64,000 nucleotides of DNA from Mesobaculum littorinae (GTDB lineage: Bacteria; Pseudomonadota; Alphaproteobacteria; Rhodobacterales; Rhodobacteraceae): the NCBI RefSeq assembly GCF_004011175.1, contig NZ_RQXX01000009.1, positions 43,018 through 107,017 on the forward strand, written 5' to 3'. The notes beneath the pieces are model-generated. The model had not been told where the DNA came from, did not search any database, and worked only from the letters and a program-made list of their open reading frames with translations. The position numbers were made by a program, and so were the translations under genes. The first letter of the stretch is position 1; the number at the start of each line of letters is the position of its first letter. Shown here in pieces: positions 56,248 through 64,000 of the stretch.

Positions 56248-57127
56248 CGGGCCCCCCCTCGGCGTCCGCCAGGCCGGTGATGTAGAGTGCCAGCATCTTG
56301 CGCTGCGCGAGGGTCAGGCGATCCTCCCACGCGGGCATCCAGCCCTGGCGGCCATCGTGGATCGTCTTGAACAGGGCCGCGTCGCTGCTGCCGTAGATCC
56401 ATGCGTCGTCGGTGAGGTTCGGCGCGCCCAGCTCGGGCGTGCCGGTGCCGTCCTCGCCATGGCAACTGGTGCAGTTGTCGGAGAAGAGCGCCGCGCCCGC
56501 GTCCAGCCGCGCAGGGCCGGCGCCGCTGTCGAGGCCGGCCAGCGACTGGACGTAATCGGCGAGGATGCGCACTTCGTCGCGGCTGAGGATGCCGTCGCGG
56601 CCGAAGGCCAGCATCTGCGCGAACCGGGTTTCGGGGTGGGGGGAATTTACGCCCACGCGCAGGGTTTCCAAGATCGTGTCATCCGCGCCGCCCCAGATCC
56701 ACGCGCCGTCCGTCAGCGACGGATAGCCTGGGCCGCCCTCGGCCCGCGCGCCGTGGCAGGCCGCGCAATTGTCGCCGAAGAGGGCGGGCGCGGTGCGGTC
56801 CACATGCGCCATCAGCATGGACTCGTCGCGGATCTGCTCCAGATCCAGCGCGGCGATGCGGTCCGTCCAGACGCCGCGGGCGGCATCGGCGGCGACCACC
56901 TGTCTTTCGACCCTGTCCTTCTGGTCGATGCCCAGAAGGCCGCGGGTATAGTCGTTGATGCCGGGCCAGGCGGGCATCAGCACCCAGTAGATCACCGCCC
57001 AGACGTGGGTGACGATGATGAAGGCCCAGACCGCGCGCGGCACGCGGGTATTGAGCTCGGTTATCCCGTTCCATTCGTGGCCGGTGGTCTGGTGACCGGT
57101 CAGCGGGTCGCGTTCCTTTACCGACAT
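56237..57127 (-). CDS. ccoP: cbb3 oxidase di-haem subunit CcoP (copy 2)
   Basis: 296 residues with the CcoP layout: TTGHEWNGITELNTRVPRAVW then a membrane helix, and two cytochrome c domains with CAACH at 121-125 and CTSCH at 219-223. Methionine ligands lie in MLAFGRDG and MPAWEDRL. Diverged from copy 1 (CAQCH/CAVCH; MPAF in place of MLAF), so it may use a different electron donor. Overlaps the ccoQ2 3' end and the 56-residue peptide gene. Confidence 0.95.
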   Translation of the reverse strand: MSVKERDPLTGHQTTGHEWNGITELNTRVPRAVWAFIIVTHVWAVIYWVLMPAWPGINDYTRGLLGIDQKDRVERQVVAADAARGVWTDRIAALDLEQIRDESMLMAHVDRTAPALFGDNCAACHGARAEGGPGYPSLTDGAWIWGGADDTILETLRVGVNSPHPETRFAQMLAFGRDGILSRDEVRILADYVQSLAGLDSGAGPARLDAGAALFSDNCTSCHGEDGTGTPELGAPNLTDDAWIYGSSDAALFKTIHDGRQGWMPAWEDRLTLAQRKMLALYITGLADAEGGPDGD

Positions 57128-57288
57128 GGTCCCTCCTCGTCGTCCAGGATGCTCTTGGCGGCCTTGTCGAAGCGCCGGCCGAGCGATGGCCAGAAGGCAT
57201 AGGCGGTGATCCCCGCCGAAAAGGCGATCAGGTAGAACAGTCCGAAGGACTTGGCGATCGCCGCGGTGAGCGCGTGGGTGATGTCCAT
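57118..57288 (-). CDS. ccoQ: CcoQ (copy 2)
   Basis: 56 residues: MDITHALTAAIAKSFGLFYL, one membrane helix including IAFSAGITAYAFWPSLG, then the conserved RRFDKAAKSILDDEE of CcoQ. It is of normal length and lacks the cysteine tail of copy 1. The stop overlaps the ccoP2 start by ten bases; it begins 4 bases after ccoO2. Confidence 0.9.
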   Translation of the reverse strand: MDITHALTAAIAKSFGLFYLIAFSAGITAYAFWPSLGRRFDKAAKSILDDEEGPCR

Positions 57289-57292
57289 GGGC

Positions 57293-58120
57293 CTACTCCG
57301 TTCCTGTCGGCTGGGGGGCGGGGCCTGCGACGGCGGCCCGGGCGTCCTGCGCCCCCGCCGGCTGCGTCCTTTCCGCCGCGTCGGTCAGGCCACCCAGGAT
57401 CTGCAGGTAGGCGATCAGCGCGTCCATCTCGCTTACCCGGTCCTGCTGGGCCGAGAAGACGCGGATGTTGGTGTCGTCCCCGTAGCGGTCGATCACGCCG
57501 TCGGCGCCTTCGGTGAAGGGCCGCGCCTGCCCGCGCGCGTCCTGGGCGGCGTTGTCGATCTGCGCGTCGGTGTAGGGCACGCCCACGGCCCGCAGCGCGG
57601 CCAACCGGGCGGGCAGGCTTTCGGTGTCGAGCGTCTTGTCCAGAAGGAAGGCATATTGCGGCATCACCGATTCCGGCACCACGGCGCGCGGGTCGATCAG
57701 GTGACGCAGGTGCCAGTCGTCGGAGTATTTCTGCCCCAGCCGGGCGAGGTCCGGCCCCGTCCGCTTCGACCCCCACAGCATCGGATGGTCGTACTTGGAT
57801 TCCACGGCCAGCGAATAGGGGCCGTAACGGTCCACTTCGTCCTGAAGCGTGCGGATCATCTGGGAATGGCAGGCATAGCAGCCTTCGCGCACGTAGATGT
57901 CGCGCCCGGCCTGTTCCAGCGGGGTATAGACCCGCATGTCGGGTGCCGCCTCGACCGTGTCGTCGATGGTGAAAAGCGGCGCGATCTCGACGAAGCCGCC
58001 CACCCCGGCGGCCAGGATGATCCCGAAGGTCAGGGCCATCGAATGCCGCTCGGTGCGGTAGTGGGTGCGGGCCTGCAGATCGAAGAGGCGGGCGAAGGGG
58101 GAAAGGATCTTGCGGAACAT
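57293..58120 (-). CDS. ccoO: cbb3 oxidase mono-haem subunit CcoO (copy 2)
   Basis: 275 residues. Membrane helix near residues 28-50 ([20 protein letters not shown] in context), haem site CYACH at 81-85 followed by SQMIRTL, and [13 protein letters not shown] for the axial Met. Compared with copy 1 the N-terminus is basic, not acidic, and the C-terminus carries an extra Ala/Pro-rich tail. Six bases separate it from ccoN2. Confidence 0.95.
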   Translation of the reverse strand: MFRKILSPFARLFDLQARTHYRTERHSMALTFGIILAAGVGGFVEIAPLFTIDDTVEAAPDMRVYTPLEQAGRDIYVREGCYACHSQMIRTLQDEVDRYGPYSLAVESKYDHPMLWGSKRTGPDLARLGQKYSDDWHLRHLIDPRAVVPESVMPQYAFLLDKTLDTESLPARLAALRAVGVPYTDAQIDNAAQDARGQARPFTEGADGVIDRYGDDTNIRVFSAQQDRVSEMDALIAYLQILGGLTDAAERTQPAGAQDARAAVAGPAPQPTGTE

Positions 58121-58125
58121 GGCGC

Positions 58126-59802
58126 TTACTCCGCTGCCGGAACGGCGGGTTCGGCCGCCTCGGACGAGGTGGGGCGGTCACGCGGGGGGGCGGATGCGGG
58201 ATCGGCCGCGGGGTCTGCTGCAGGGGCGTGACGGATGGTCAGGTAGACGTTGATCGCGGCCAGGATCGCGCCGGTCAGGAACAGCAGTCCCCCGAAGGCG
58301 CGGGCGACATAATAGGGGTGCATGGCCACCAGCGTGTCGGTGAAGGAATAGGCCAGCGTGCCGCTGTCGGTGTAGGTGCGCCACATCAGCCCCTGCACGA
58401 CGCCGCTGTTCCACATCGCGAAGACGTAGATGACGGTCCCGCTCAGGGCGAGCCAGAAGTGCCATTCGACCAGCTTCCACGAATACATCCCCTCGCGCTT
58501 CCACAGCAGCGGCACGACGGAATAGATCGACCCGAAGGTGATCAGCGCGACCCAGCCCATGGCGCCCGCGTGGACGTGGCCGATGGTCCAGTCGGTGTAA
58601 TGCGACAGCGAGTTGACGGCGCGGATCGCCATGAACGACCCTTCGAAGGTGGACAGCCCGTAAAACACCGCCGCCACCATCATGAAGCGCAGCGTGGCGT
58701 CGTCGCGCACCTTGTGCCAGGCGCCGTTCAGCGTCATCAGCGCATTGCCCGCGCTGGCCCAGCTGGGCACCAGCAGCATGACCGAGAAGGTCATGCCCAG
58801 CGTCTGCACCCAGTGCGGCAGCGCAGTGTAGTGCAGATGGTGCGATCCCGCCCAGATGTAGAAGAACACGATGCCCCAGAAGGACAGGATCGACAGGCGG
58901 TAGGAATAGATCGGCCGCCCGGCCCGTTTCGGCAGGAAGTAGTAGAGCATCCCGAGGAACCCGGCGGTCAGGAAGAACGCCACCGCGTTGTGCCCGTACC
59001 ACCACTGCGTCATCGCGTCCTGCACGCCCGCGAATGCCGAATAGCTCTTGGCGCCGGCAAGGCTGGCGGGCACGGCCAGGTTGTTGACGATGTGCAGGAT
59101 CGCCACCACCAGGATGAAGGCCAGATAGTACCAGTTGGCGACGTAGATGTGCGGCTCGTTCCGGCGGGCGAGGGTGCGGATGTATAGGATGAAATACGCG
59201 ACCCAGACGATCACCAGCCAGATGTCGGCGTACCACTCGGGCTCGGCGTATTCCTTCGACTGGGTGACGCCCATCAGATAGCCCGTCGCCGCGATCACGC
59301 AGAAGAGGTTGAAGCCCAGCAACACGAACCAGGGCGACACGTGCCCGGCCAGCCGCGCCCGGCTGGTGCGCTGCATCACGTGGAAGGACGTGGCGATCAG
59401 CGCGTTGCCGCCAAAGCCGAAGATCACGCCCGATGTGTGCACCGGGCGGATGCGGCCGAAGCTGGACCACGCCGCGTCGAAACGCAGCTCGGGCCAGGCC
59501 AGCTGCGCCGCGACCCAGACGCCCATGCCCATGCCCGCCACGGCCCAGAAAAGCGCGATGATCAGGCCGACCTTGGTCGGGTCGTCGTAGTAGCTGCGGC
59601 TGCGGTCCTCGGTCGGTTCGGGTTCGCCCATGGCGCGCAGCACAAAAAGCGCGGCGGCACAGGCGGCGATCAGGACGATTCCGCCATGGGTGCCGAAGGG
59701 GTCGCCATGCCCCGCCGCGGCCATCAGCAGTCCGACCAGCGCGACGATGACGCACAAGGTCATCGCAAGCTGGCGTTCGGGGCCTGTCAGGCGCTGCATC
59801 AT
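58126..59802 (-). CDS. ccoN: cbb3 oxidase catalytic subunit CcoN (copy 2)
   Basis: 558 residues. CuB ligands His271 ([10 protein letters not shown]) and His321/His322 ([11 protein letters not shown]); the cross-linked Tyr315 is conserved, so it should reduce O2. Differences from copy 1 near the active site are GSHH for GPHH and TSFH for TSFY in the loop after GFGGNALIA. The N-terminus adds two extra hydrophobic stretches ([18 protein letters not shown] and [15 protein letters not shown]). Gene order here is ccoS before ccoN. It lies in the operon starting with a truncated haemoglobin, opposite nirK. Confidence 0.96.
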   Translation of the reverse strand: MMQRLTGPERQLAMTLCVIVALVGLLMAAAGHGDPFGTHGGIVLIAACAAALFVLRAMGEPEPTEDRSRSYYDDPTKVGLIIALFWAVAGMGMGVWVAAQLAWPELRFDAAWSSFGRIRPVHTSGVIFGFGGNALIATSFHVMQRTSRARLAGHVSPWFVLLGFNLFCVIAATGYLMGVTQSKEYAEPEWYADIWLVIVWVAYFILYIRTLARRNEPHIYVANWYYLAFILVVAILHIVNNLAVPASLAGAKSYSAFAGVQDAMTQWWYGHNAVAFFLTAGFLGMLYYFLPKRAGRPIYSYRLSILSFWGIVFFYIWAGSHHLHYTALPHWVQTLGMTFSVMLLVPSWASAGNALMTLNGAWHKVRDDATLRFMMVAAVFYGLSTFEGSFMAIRAVNSLSHYTDWTIGHVHAGAMGWVALITFGSIYSVVPLLWKREGMYSWKLVEWHFWLALSGTVIYVFAMWNSGVVQGLMWRTYTDSGTLAYSFTDTLVAMHPYYVARAFGGLLFLTGAILAAINVYLTIRHAPAADPAADPASAPPRDRPTSSEAAEPAVPAAE

Positions 59803-59984
59803 CTTGCATACCTCCGGTCGGTGTCGTCAGGGGCGGGAAGCGGGCGGTCGTCGGTCTGAAGGATGCGGTGGGCGTCGCCCTCGGGGTCCTCGAACTGGCC
59901 GTTCCTGAGCGCCCAGAAGAACACCGCGACCCCCGCCGCCCCCATCACCAGCGTCACGGGGATGAGCAGCGCGAGGATGCCCAT
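59799..59984 (-). CDS. ccoS: cbb3 assembly protein CcoS (copy 2)
   Basis: 61 residues: MGILALLIPVTLVMGAAGVA, one membrane helix, then FFWALRNGQFEDPEGDAHRI, the CcoS signature. The ATG overlaps the stop of the DUF488 gene (TGATG) and its own stop overlaps ccoN2 by 4 bases. Its presence directly before ccoN2 shows that this oxidase has a dedicated insertion factor, while ccoG, ccoH and ccoI exist only in the other cluster. Confidence 0.93.
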   Translation of the reverse strand: MGILALLIPVTLVMGAAGVAVFFWALRNGQFEDPEGDAHRILQTDDRPLPAPDDTDRRYAR

Positions 59985-60362
59985 CACGCGCCGCCCCCCT
60001 TCAGCCGCTGGGCCAGGTAGTCGCGCAGCACCACCGCCTGGTTGTGGTCGCGGTCGCTGGCCGAGAACAGCAGCGTCACCGGCCCCTTGCTGCACCAGTC
60101 CAGGCACTGCCGGGTCGCTTCGGGGGCCTGCGACAGCTCGTGCAGGTAGCGGTTGCGGAATTCGCCCCACTTGTCCGGGTCATGGCCGAACCACTTGCGC
60201 AGATCGTCGCTGGGGGGCGACGCCGCGGATCCAGTCGTCGTGCCCCAGCGCCTCCTTCGAGATGCCGCGCGGCCAGATGCCGTCGACCAGCAGGCGGGCG
60301 CGGCCATCCTTCGGATCGGGGTCCTGCACGCGGGCGATGTCGATGTCCGGGGTCTGCGTCAT
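59984..60362 (-). pseudogene. DUF488 (YeaO-like) gene, frameshifted
   Basis: Two overlapping frames together make one DUF488 protein of about 125 residues. The first, from ATG 60362, gives TPDIDIARVQDPDPKDGRA, LLVDGIWPRGISKEALGHDD and WIRGVAP, then goes out of frame and stops near 60180. The second frame continues SDDLRKWFGHDPDKWGEFRN and LFSASDRDHNQAVVLRDYLA to the stop at 59984. The break is at a run of six Gs (60212-60217; six Cs on the coding strand) where five would restore VAPSDDLRKW. It could be a real mutation, slippage-tolerant gene, or sequencing error. Upstream haemoglobin gene ends 8 bases before. Confidence 0.85.
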
Positions 60363-60370
60363 GGGGGGCC

Positions 60371-60859
60371 TCAGGTCAGGTTGGGAACGCCGGTGGTCCG
60401 GGCGTCCTGAACGGCAAGGTGAAGCGACCGCGCGATGCGCTCGGCCCGCTCGGCCACGTGGGCGGCGCCCACGGGGGTGCAGACCTCGTCCGCGGTGGCG
60501 CGGAAGAGGGCCAGCCAGCGGTCGAAATGCGTCCGGTCGATCGGCAGTCCCGCGTGCTTGGGCACCGGTGCGCCGTGATAGCGCCCGGTCATCAGCGCGA
60601 CCGAGGACCAGAAGGTCGTCATCCGCTCAAGATGCGGGGGCCAGTCGTAGATGCGTGCGGCGAAGATCGGGCCCAGAACCGGGTCCTGCCGGATGCGGGC
60701 GTAGAAGGCATGGACCAGGTGGCGCAGCACGTCGTCGTCCAGCCCCGTCCGCGCCTCGATCTCGGCCGTGATCTGCGGCCGGACCGAAGGGCTGCGCGAC
60801 GGTGGTGTCGCGGGCAGATCCGTACGCGAATCGGGGGGCTGGGGGCAGGAAAGTGTCAT
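60371..60859 (-). CDS. Group III truncated haemoglobin
   Basis: 162 residues. The globin core begins near residue 30: ITAEIEARTGLDDDVLRHLVHAFYARIRQDPVLGPIFAARI, followed by HLERMTTFWSSVALMTGRYHGAPVPKHAGLPIDRTHFDRWL; the proximal His lies in the THFDRWLALF segment, where group III globins have it. A Pro/Ser-rich N-terminal extension of about 28 residues may not be translated. Such globins handle NO/O2 and, in Campylobacter, nitrosative stress. First gene of the second cbb3 operon, transcribed from the palindrome-containing region shared with DUF6522-nirK. Confidence 0.9.
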   Translation of the reverse strand: MTLSCPQPPDSRTDLPATPPSRSPSVRPQITAEIEARTGLDDDVLRHLVHAFYARIRQDPVLGPIFAARIYDWPPHLERMTTFWSSVALMTGRYHGAPVPKHAGLPIDRTHFDRWLALFRATADEVCTPVGAAHVAERAERIARSLHLAVQDARTTGVPNLT

Positions 60860-60901
60860 CGGGGGCCTTTGTCGCGGTTGCGTCGCCGGGGTAAAATCCT
60901 T

Positions 60902-60924
60902 AATCGGTATTGTAAATACCTATT
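60902..60924. promoter_or_regulatory. Palindromic candidate operator in divergent promoter region
   Basis: Arms AATCGGTATT (60902-60911) and AATACCTATT (60915-60924) around GTA; 9 of 10 positions are complementary. It is conspicuously AT-rich in a GC-rich background and centred between the haemoglobin (start 60859) and DUF6522 (start 60984) genes. The form suggests an Rrf2-family site (NsrR-like), but the regulator is not identified. Confidence 0.6.
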
Positions 60925-60983
60925 CAGATCCGGCGCGATCGGACAGATCCGCGCAGGGAAGGGCGGTCGGCGCAGGAGGCGGG

Positions 60984-61262
60984 ATGACCACGATATCAAG
61001 AACGGAAGACGGCTTTGTCGTCGATGCCGGGGTCATCGCTGAGGCCTTCGGCATCACCCCCGATCAGGTCCGGGACGAGATGCGCGGCGGCGGCATCGCC
61101 ACCCGCTCGGAAACCGGGGAGGGGGCGGATGCCGGCCGCTGGCGCATGACCTTCTTCCGGGGCGACCGCGCCTTCCGCCTTGTCGTCGATGCCGCCGGCG
61201 CGGTGCTGTCGCGCAGCAGCTTTCCCATCGCCCCCCGCGGGGCGGGGCGGCCCCCGGCCTAG
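60984..61262 (+). CDS. DUF6522-family small protein
   Basis: 92 residues: [40 protein letters not shown], and [20 protein letters not shown]. This matches small proteins found beside nir, nor and hcp-type genes in Rhodobacterales and annotated DUF6522; function unknown, cytoplasmic. ATG at 60984 is preceded by AGGAGGCGGG. It is transcribed towards nirK, with 139 bases in between that include an NnrR-like box. Confidence 0.8.
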   Translation: MTTISRTEDGFVVDAGVIAEAFGITPDQVRDEMRGGGIATRSETGEGADAGRWRMTFFRGDRAFRLVVDAAGAVLSRSSFPIAPRGAGRPPA

Positions 61263-61321
61263 GCCGGCGCGCCCGGGGCGCGCGGAAAAGATCCCCGGCA
61301 CCTTCGAAAATCTTAACGAAC

Positions 61322-61335
61322 TTGTTCCTGCGCAA
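61322..61335. promoter_or_regulatory. NnrR/DNR-type box upstream of nirK
   Basis: TTGTT-CCTG-CGCAA; the right half-site matches the NnrR consensus TTGCG-N4-CGCAA exactly, and the left differs by two bases. Ends 66 bases before the nirK GTG start. NnrR activates nir and nor in response to NO in Rhodobacter relatives; binding here is inferred. Confidence 0.65.
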
Positions 61336-61401
61336 AGTCCGCCGCGACGGGGGTGGCTAGGGTCTTCTCAAACGCAACACGGATCCAAAAGGAGACTGGA
61401 C

Positions 61402-62550
61402 GTGCTTACGAGAAGAGCTGCATTGATCGGAGCCGCGGGCGTTGCAGCCGCACCCATCCTGGCCAAGGCGGCCAAGGCCGATGAGATAATGGATACCTCG
61501 ATGGCCGAGTCCGTCGATCTGTCGAAGCTCAAGCGTGTCAAGCACCGGCTGGTGCGCCCGCCCATGGTGCACGACCACGAACAGACCGCCCCCGCCGAGC
61601 CGCGGATCGTCGAGTTCGAGATGCAGATCGTCGAGAAGGAGGTCGAGGTCGACAGCGGCGCCTACCTGCAGGCGATGACCTTCAACGGGTCGATCCCCGG
61701 CCCGCTGATGGTGGTGCACGAAGGCGACTATGTCGAGCTGACGCTCTACAACTCGCCTGAGAACATGATGCAGCACAACATCGACTTCCACGCCTCGACC
61801 GGCGCGCTCGGAGGCGGCTCCCTGACGCTGGTCAACCCGGGCGAGAAGACGACGCTGCGCTTCAAGGCGACCCGCGCGGGCACCTTCGTCTATCACTGCG
61901 CCCCGGGCGGCCCGATGATCCCCTGGCACGTCGTCAGCGGCATGTCGGGCGCGATCATGGTCCTGCCGCGGGACGGGCTGAAGGATGACCGGGGCAACCC
62001 CGTCAGCTACGACAAGGTGTTCTACATCGGCGAAAACGACTTCTACATCCCGAAGGATGAAAACGGCGATTACAAGCGCTTCTCGGACGTGGGCGAAAGC
62101 TATCCCGACACGCTCGAGGTGATGAACGGGCTGATCCCCAGCCACGTCGTCTTCAACGGCAAGGTGGGATCGCTGACCGGCGACGGCGCGCTGCACGCCA
62201 ACCAGGGCGAGAAGGTGCTGTTCGTGCACAGCCAGGCCAACCGCGACAGCCGTCCGCACCTGATCGGCGGGCACGGCGACCTCGTGTGGGAGACGGGCAA
62301 GTTCGCCAACCCGCCCGAGCGCGACCTTGAAACCTGGTTCATCCGCGGCGGCTCGGCCGGGGCGATGCTCTACGAGTTCCTGCAGCCGGGCGTCTATGCC
62401 TACGTGAACCACAACCTGATCGAGGCGGTGAACCTAGGTGCGACGGCCCACGTGGTGGTCGAGGGGACCTGGAACAACGACCTGATGGAACAGGTGCAGG
62501 CCCCGACCGAGTACGACGCCGCTTACGAGGGCAAGACGGCCCTGCCGTAA
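61402..62550 (+). CDS. nirK: Copper nitrite reductase NirK
   Basis: 382 residues from a GTG start with AAGGAGA upstream. Reduces nitrite to NO in the periplasm. A Tat-type leader ([20 protein letters not shown]) starts the protein. Two cupredoxin domains: type 1 Cu ligands in MMQHNIDFH (His), VYHCAPGG (Cys) and [10 protein letters not shown] (His, Met); type 2 Cu His and the catalytic Asp in NIDFHAS, with the second-domain His in [10 protein letters not shown]. This is class I NirK as in Alcaligenes and Rhodobacter. An NnrR-like box lies upstream; nirV follows after 408 bases. Confidence 0.97.
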   Translation: MLTRRAALIGAAGVAAAPILAKAAKADEIMDTSMAESVDLSKLKRVKHRLVRPPMVHDHEQTAPAEPRIVEFEMQIVEKEVEVDSGAYLQAMTFNGSIPGPLMVVHEGDYVELTLYNSPENMMQHNIDFHASTGALGGGSLTLVNPGEKTTLRFKATRAGTFVYHCAPGGPMIPWHVVSGMSGAIMVLPRDGLKDDRGNPVSYDKVFYIGENDFYIPKDENGDYKRFSDVGESYPDTLEVMNGLIPSHVVFNGKVGSLTGDGALHANQGEKVLFVHSQANRDSRPHLIGGHGDLVWETGKFANPPERDLETWFIRGGSAGAMLYEFLQPGVYAYVNHNLIEAVNLGATAHVVVEGTWNNDLMEQVQAPTEYDAAYEGKTALP

Positions 62551-62958
62551 GGCAGCGCGAGAGGGGGCAAAGCGCCCCAGCCCTGAGGGTGGCCGCCGGA
62601 GGGGCGGCCGCCACTACTTGCCCGGCGGCGTTGCCCGGGGCCACCCCGGACGGCCCCCTTGATTTCGCGGGGACGTTCCGGGCACAGCCTAAGGCCGCTC
62701 CCCGGGGTCGCAATTCGCCGGCGGGGGGGCGTCTTTTTCCTCAGCGCGGATCGCGTCTGCCGGTTGCCGGGACACCTTCGAAACATAGGAAAGGGCGCAA
62801 GGCACGGCCCAAGGGACAGCGGTCGGATCGAAAACGCCATGGCGTGAAGGCCCGGCGCAGATCCCAAACCCCCACCGATCACGCCCCGCCGCGCCCCGCC
62901 GCGCCTTCGGGCCTTCCGAGGGCCTGAAACCCCTTTTCCGCCCTGGCACGAGGATGCC
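62551..62958. other. Intergenic region between nirK and nirV
   Basis: 408 bases without a gene. A strong hairpin GGCCGCC-N5-GGCGGCC at 62591-62609, 40 bases after the nirK stop, may end or stabilise nirK mRNA (no T-run). No second NnrR box was seen ahead of nirV. Confidence 0.5.
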
Positions 62959-63789
62959 ATGAAACGCACCGTTTCCCTCTTCGGGCTCCCCGGCCTCGCC
63001 CTTTCGGGGCTGGCCGTCGCCGCGCTCGCGGGGTTCGGCGTCCTGTCGCGCGATCCCGGGCCGCCGCCCTTCGACGCGCCGGCCACCGTGACTGTCCCGG
63101 CGGGGACGGTCGACTGGCGCCCGCTGGGCAATTTCTCCTACGAGGGCAAGGCGCGGACCCCGCGTCCGATCGCCACCGACGTCGCGGGCTTCGAGATCAT
63201 GCAGCAGCAGGTCACGCGCGCCCAGTACGCCGCGTGCATCGAAGACGGCGCTTGCACCCCGGTGCCCACCTCCGCCGCCTCGGGAAAGGATCTGCCGCAG
63301 ACGCATGTCAACTGGTACGACGCGACTGCCTTCGCCAGCTGGTATGCCAAGCGGACGGGCCTGCCCTGGCGCCTGCCCACGGATGTCGAATGGCAGCTGG
63401 CGGCGGGCGCGCGCTACGGCGACGCCGCCGCCCCGCCCGAGGCGCGCGATCCCGGCCAACGTATGCTGGAAAGCTACAGAAGCGGCGTCTTCCTGCGCGG
63501 CAGCGCCAGCCTTCCGGTCCGCCCGGCGGGGGCCTTCGGCAAGAACGCCCGCGGGATCGAGGACATGGGCGGCAACATCTGGGAATGGACGGACGGCTGC
63601 ATGAAGAACGGCCGCATCGCGCAAAGCGGCCGGGTGACGCTGACGTCCGATTACTGCGGCGTGCGCATCGCGGGCGGCCGTCACCGCGCGGCGATCATCG
63701 ACTTCGTCCGCGACGCCAGCGTCGGCGGCTGCGCCGTCGGCCTGCCCCCGGACCACCTGGGGTTTCGTCTGGTGCGCGGGGAGGGGTGA
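62959..63789 (+). CDS. nirV: NirV-like SUMF1-domain protein
   Basis: 276 residues. An N-terminal hydrophobic segment (SLFGLPGLALSGLAVAALAG) anchors or exports it; the rest is a formylglycine-generating-enzyme-like (SUMF1/FGE-sulfatase) domain: FEIMQQQVTRAQYAACIEDG, HVNWYDATAFASWYAKRTGLPWRLPTDVEWQLAAG, GGNIWEWTDGCM and LGFRLVRGEG. The paired FGE active-site cysteines are not evident. NirV is usually next to nirK in denitrifiers and is not strictly essential; its role is unclear. Confidence 0.9.
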   Translation: MKRTVSLFGLPGLALSGLAVAALAGFGVLSRDPGPPPFDAPATVTVPAGTVDWRPLGNFSYEGKARTPRPIATDVAGFEIMQQQVTRAQYAACIEDGACTPVPTSAASGKDLPQTHVNWYDATAFASWYAKRTGLPWRLPTDVEWQLAAGARYGDAAAPPEARDPGQRMLESYRSGVFLRGSASLPVRPAGAFGKNARGIEDMGGNIWEWTDGCMKNGRIAQSGRVTLTSDYCGVRIAGGRHRAAIIDFVRDASVGGCAVGLPPDHLGFRLVRGEG

Positions 63790-64000
63790 GAGGCGGAGAG
63801 TTTGGTAGGGGAGACGACAGAAAGGGTGCGGAGAGCTGCCAATCGCTGCACCTTGGACGAACGGCAGGAATGCGCGAGAAGCGGACGGTCGCGCCTCTGC
63901 TACGACCCGTCTGCAACGCGCAGGGGGCCGGAATTTGCAAAATTTGAAGGGTGGCCCAAAGCCAACCTTGGTACACTCCTAGGCTCTGGACTCATTGAGT
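63790..64000. other. Sequence after nirV to window edge
   Basis: 211 bases with no complete gene. GC falls towards the right end, and the last 30 bases (including CTCTGGACTCATTGAGT) do not resemble the neighbouring sequence; they might begin a mobile element beyond the window, which cannot be tested here. Confidence 0.4.

Noticed and set aside
58126..59802. CcoN2 as a nitric oxide reductase
   Set aside because: The cross-linked Tyr315 and CuB histidines of O2-reducing cbb3 enzymes are all present, and it is encoded with ccoO, ccoP, ccoQ and ccoS.

Overview
The window is chromosomal DNA of very high GC content. Gene content and order point to an alphaproteobacterium of the Rhodobacterales (Roseobacter/Rhodobacter group). 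Markers are a RibA with a long N-terminal region, a DUF3576 lipoprotein near leuS, dapC-like/ftsK/lolA synteny, a ccoNOQP + ccoGHIS cytochrome cbb3 locus with perfect FNR/FnrL boxes, and a nirK-nirV denitrification locus with an NnrR-type box. The assignment is inferred from gene families; no rRNA is present to confirm it.

Layout. 1-9.3 kb: the 5' part of leuS (cut by the window edge), a glycosyltransferase, the DUF3576 lipoprotein, an acidic porin with a strong terminator, a YggS protein, an L,D-transpeptidase overlapping ribA, and an OmpR-type response regulator. 9.5-25.2 kb: housekeeping genes, namely exonuclease III, an FAD oxidoreductase, a thioredoxin-TPR protein, LON-domain and Trm112-like proteins, a UbiH-type hydroxylase, an amidase, a DapC-like aminotransferase, ftsK, dps, lolA, a lytic transglycosylase, an AEC permease and hspQ. 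25.4-34.7 kb: gamma-glutamyltransferase, an anti-sigma/anti-anti-sigma pair, free methionine-R-sulfoxide reductase, RluA, an unusual kinase-like fusion protein, a ring-cleavage-type VOC protein, truB, a GNAT protein and a universal stress protein. 34.8-44.6 kb: the complete cbb3 oxidase locus ccoNOQP, a LysR gene, then ccoGHIS, with FNR boxes before ccoN and ccoG. 45-51.5 kb: wrbA, a cupin, nadE, an exported MORN-repeat protein, a gamma-glutamylcyclotransferase-like protein and a GcvH-like protein lacking the lipoyl lysine.

51.5-55.2 kb looks accessory. A tRNA-Ala(CGC) is followed by an ada-ICL/PEPM two-gene cassette flanked by two 101-bp direct repeats (about 77% identical), then an AT-richer secreted orphan protein.

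55.2-63.8 kb is the most interesting part. A leftward gene run encodes group III truncated haemoglobin, a frameshifted DUF488 gene, ccoS, and a second cbb3 oxidase (ccoN, ccoO, ccoQ, ccoP), then a 56-aa membrane peptide and a DUF2189 membrane protein. It diverges from DUF6522-nirK-nirV. The shared intergenic region carries a near-perfect palindrome, and an NnrR-like box precedes nirK. The arrangement suggests a second oxidase deployed together with nitrite reduction and NO stress, distinct from the FNR-controlled copy at 35-44 kb. CcoN2 keeps the cross-linked tyrosine and copper-B histidines, so it should be an O2 reductase and not a NO reductase.
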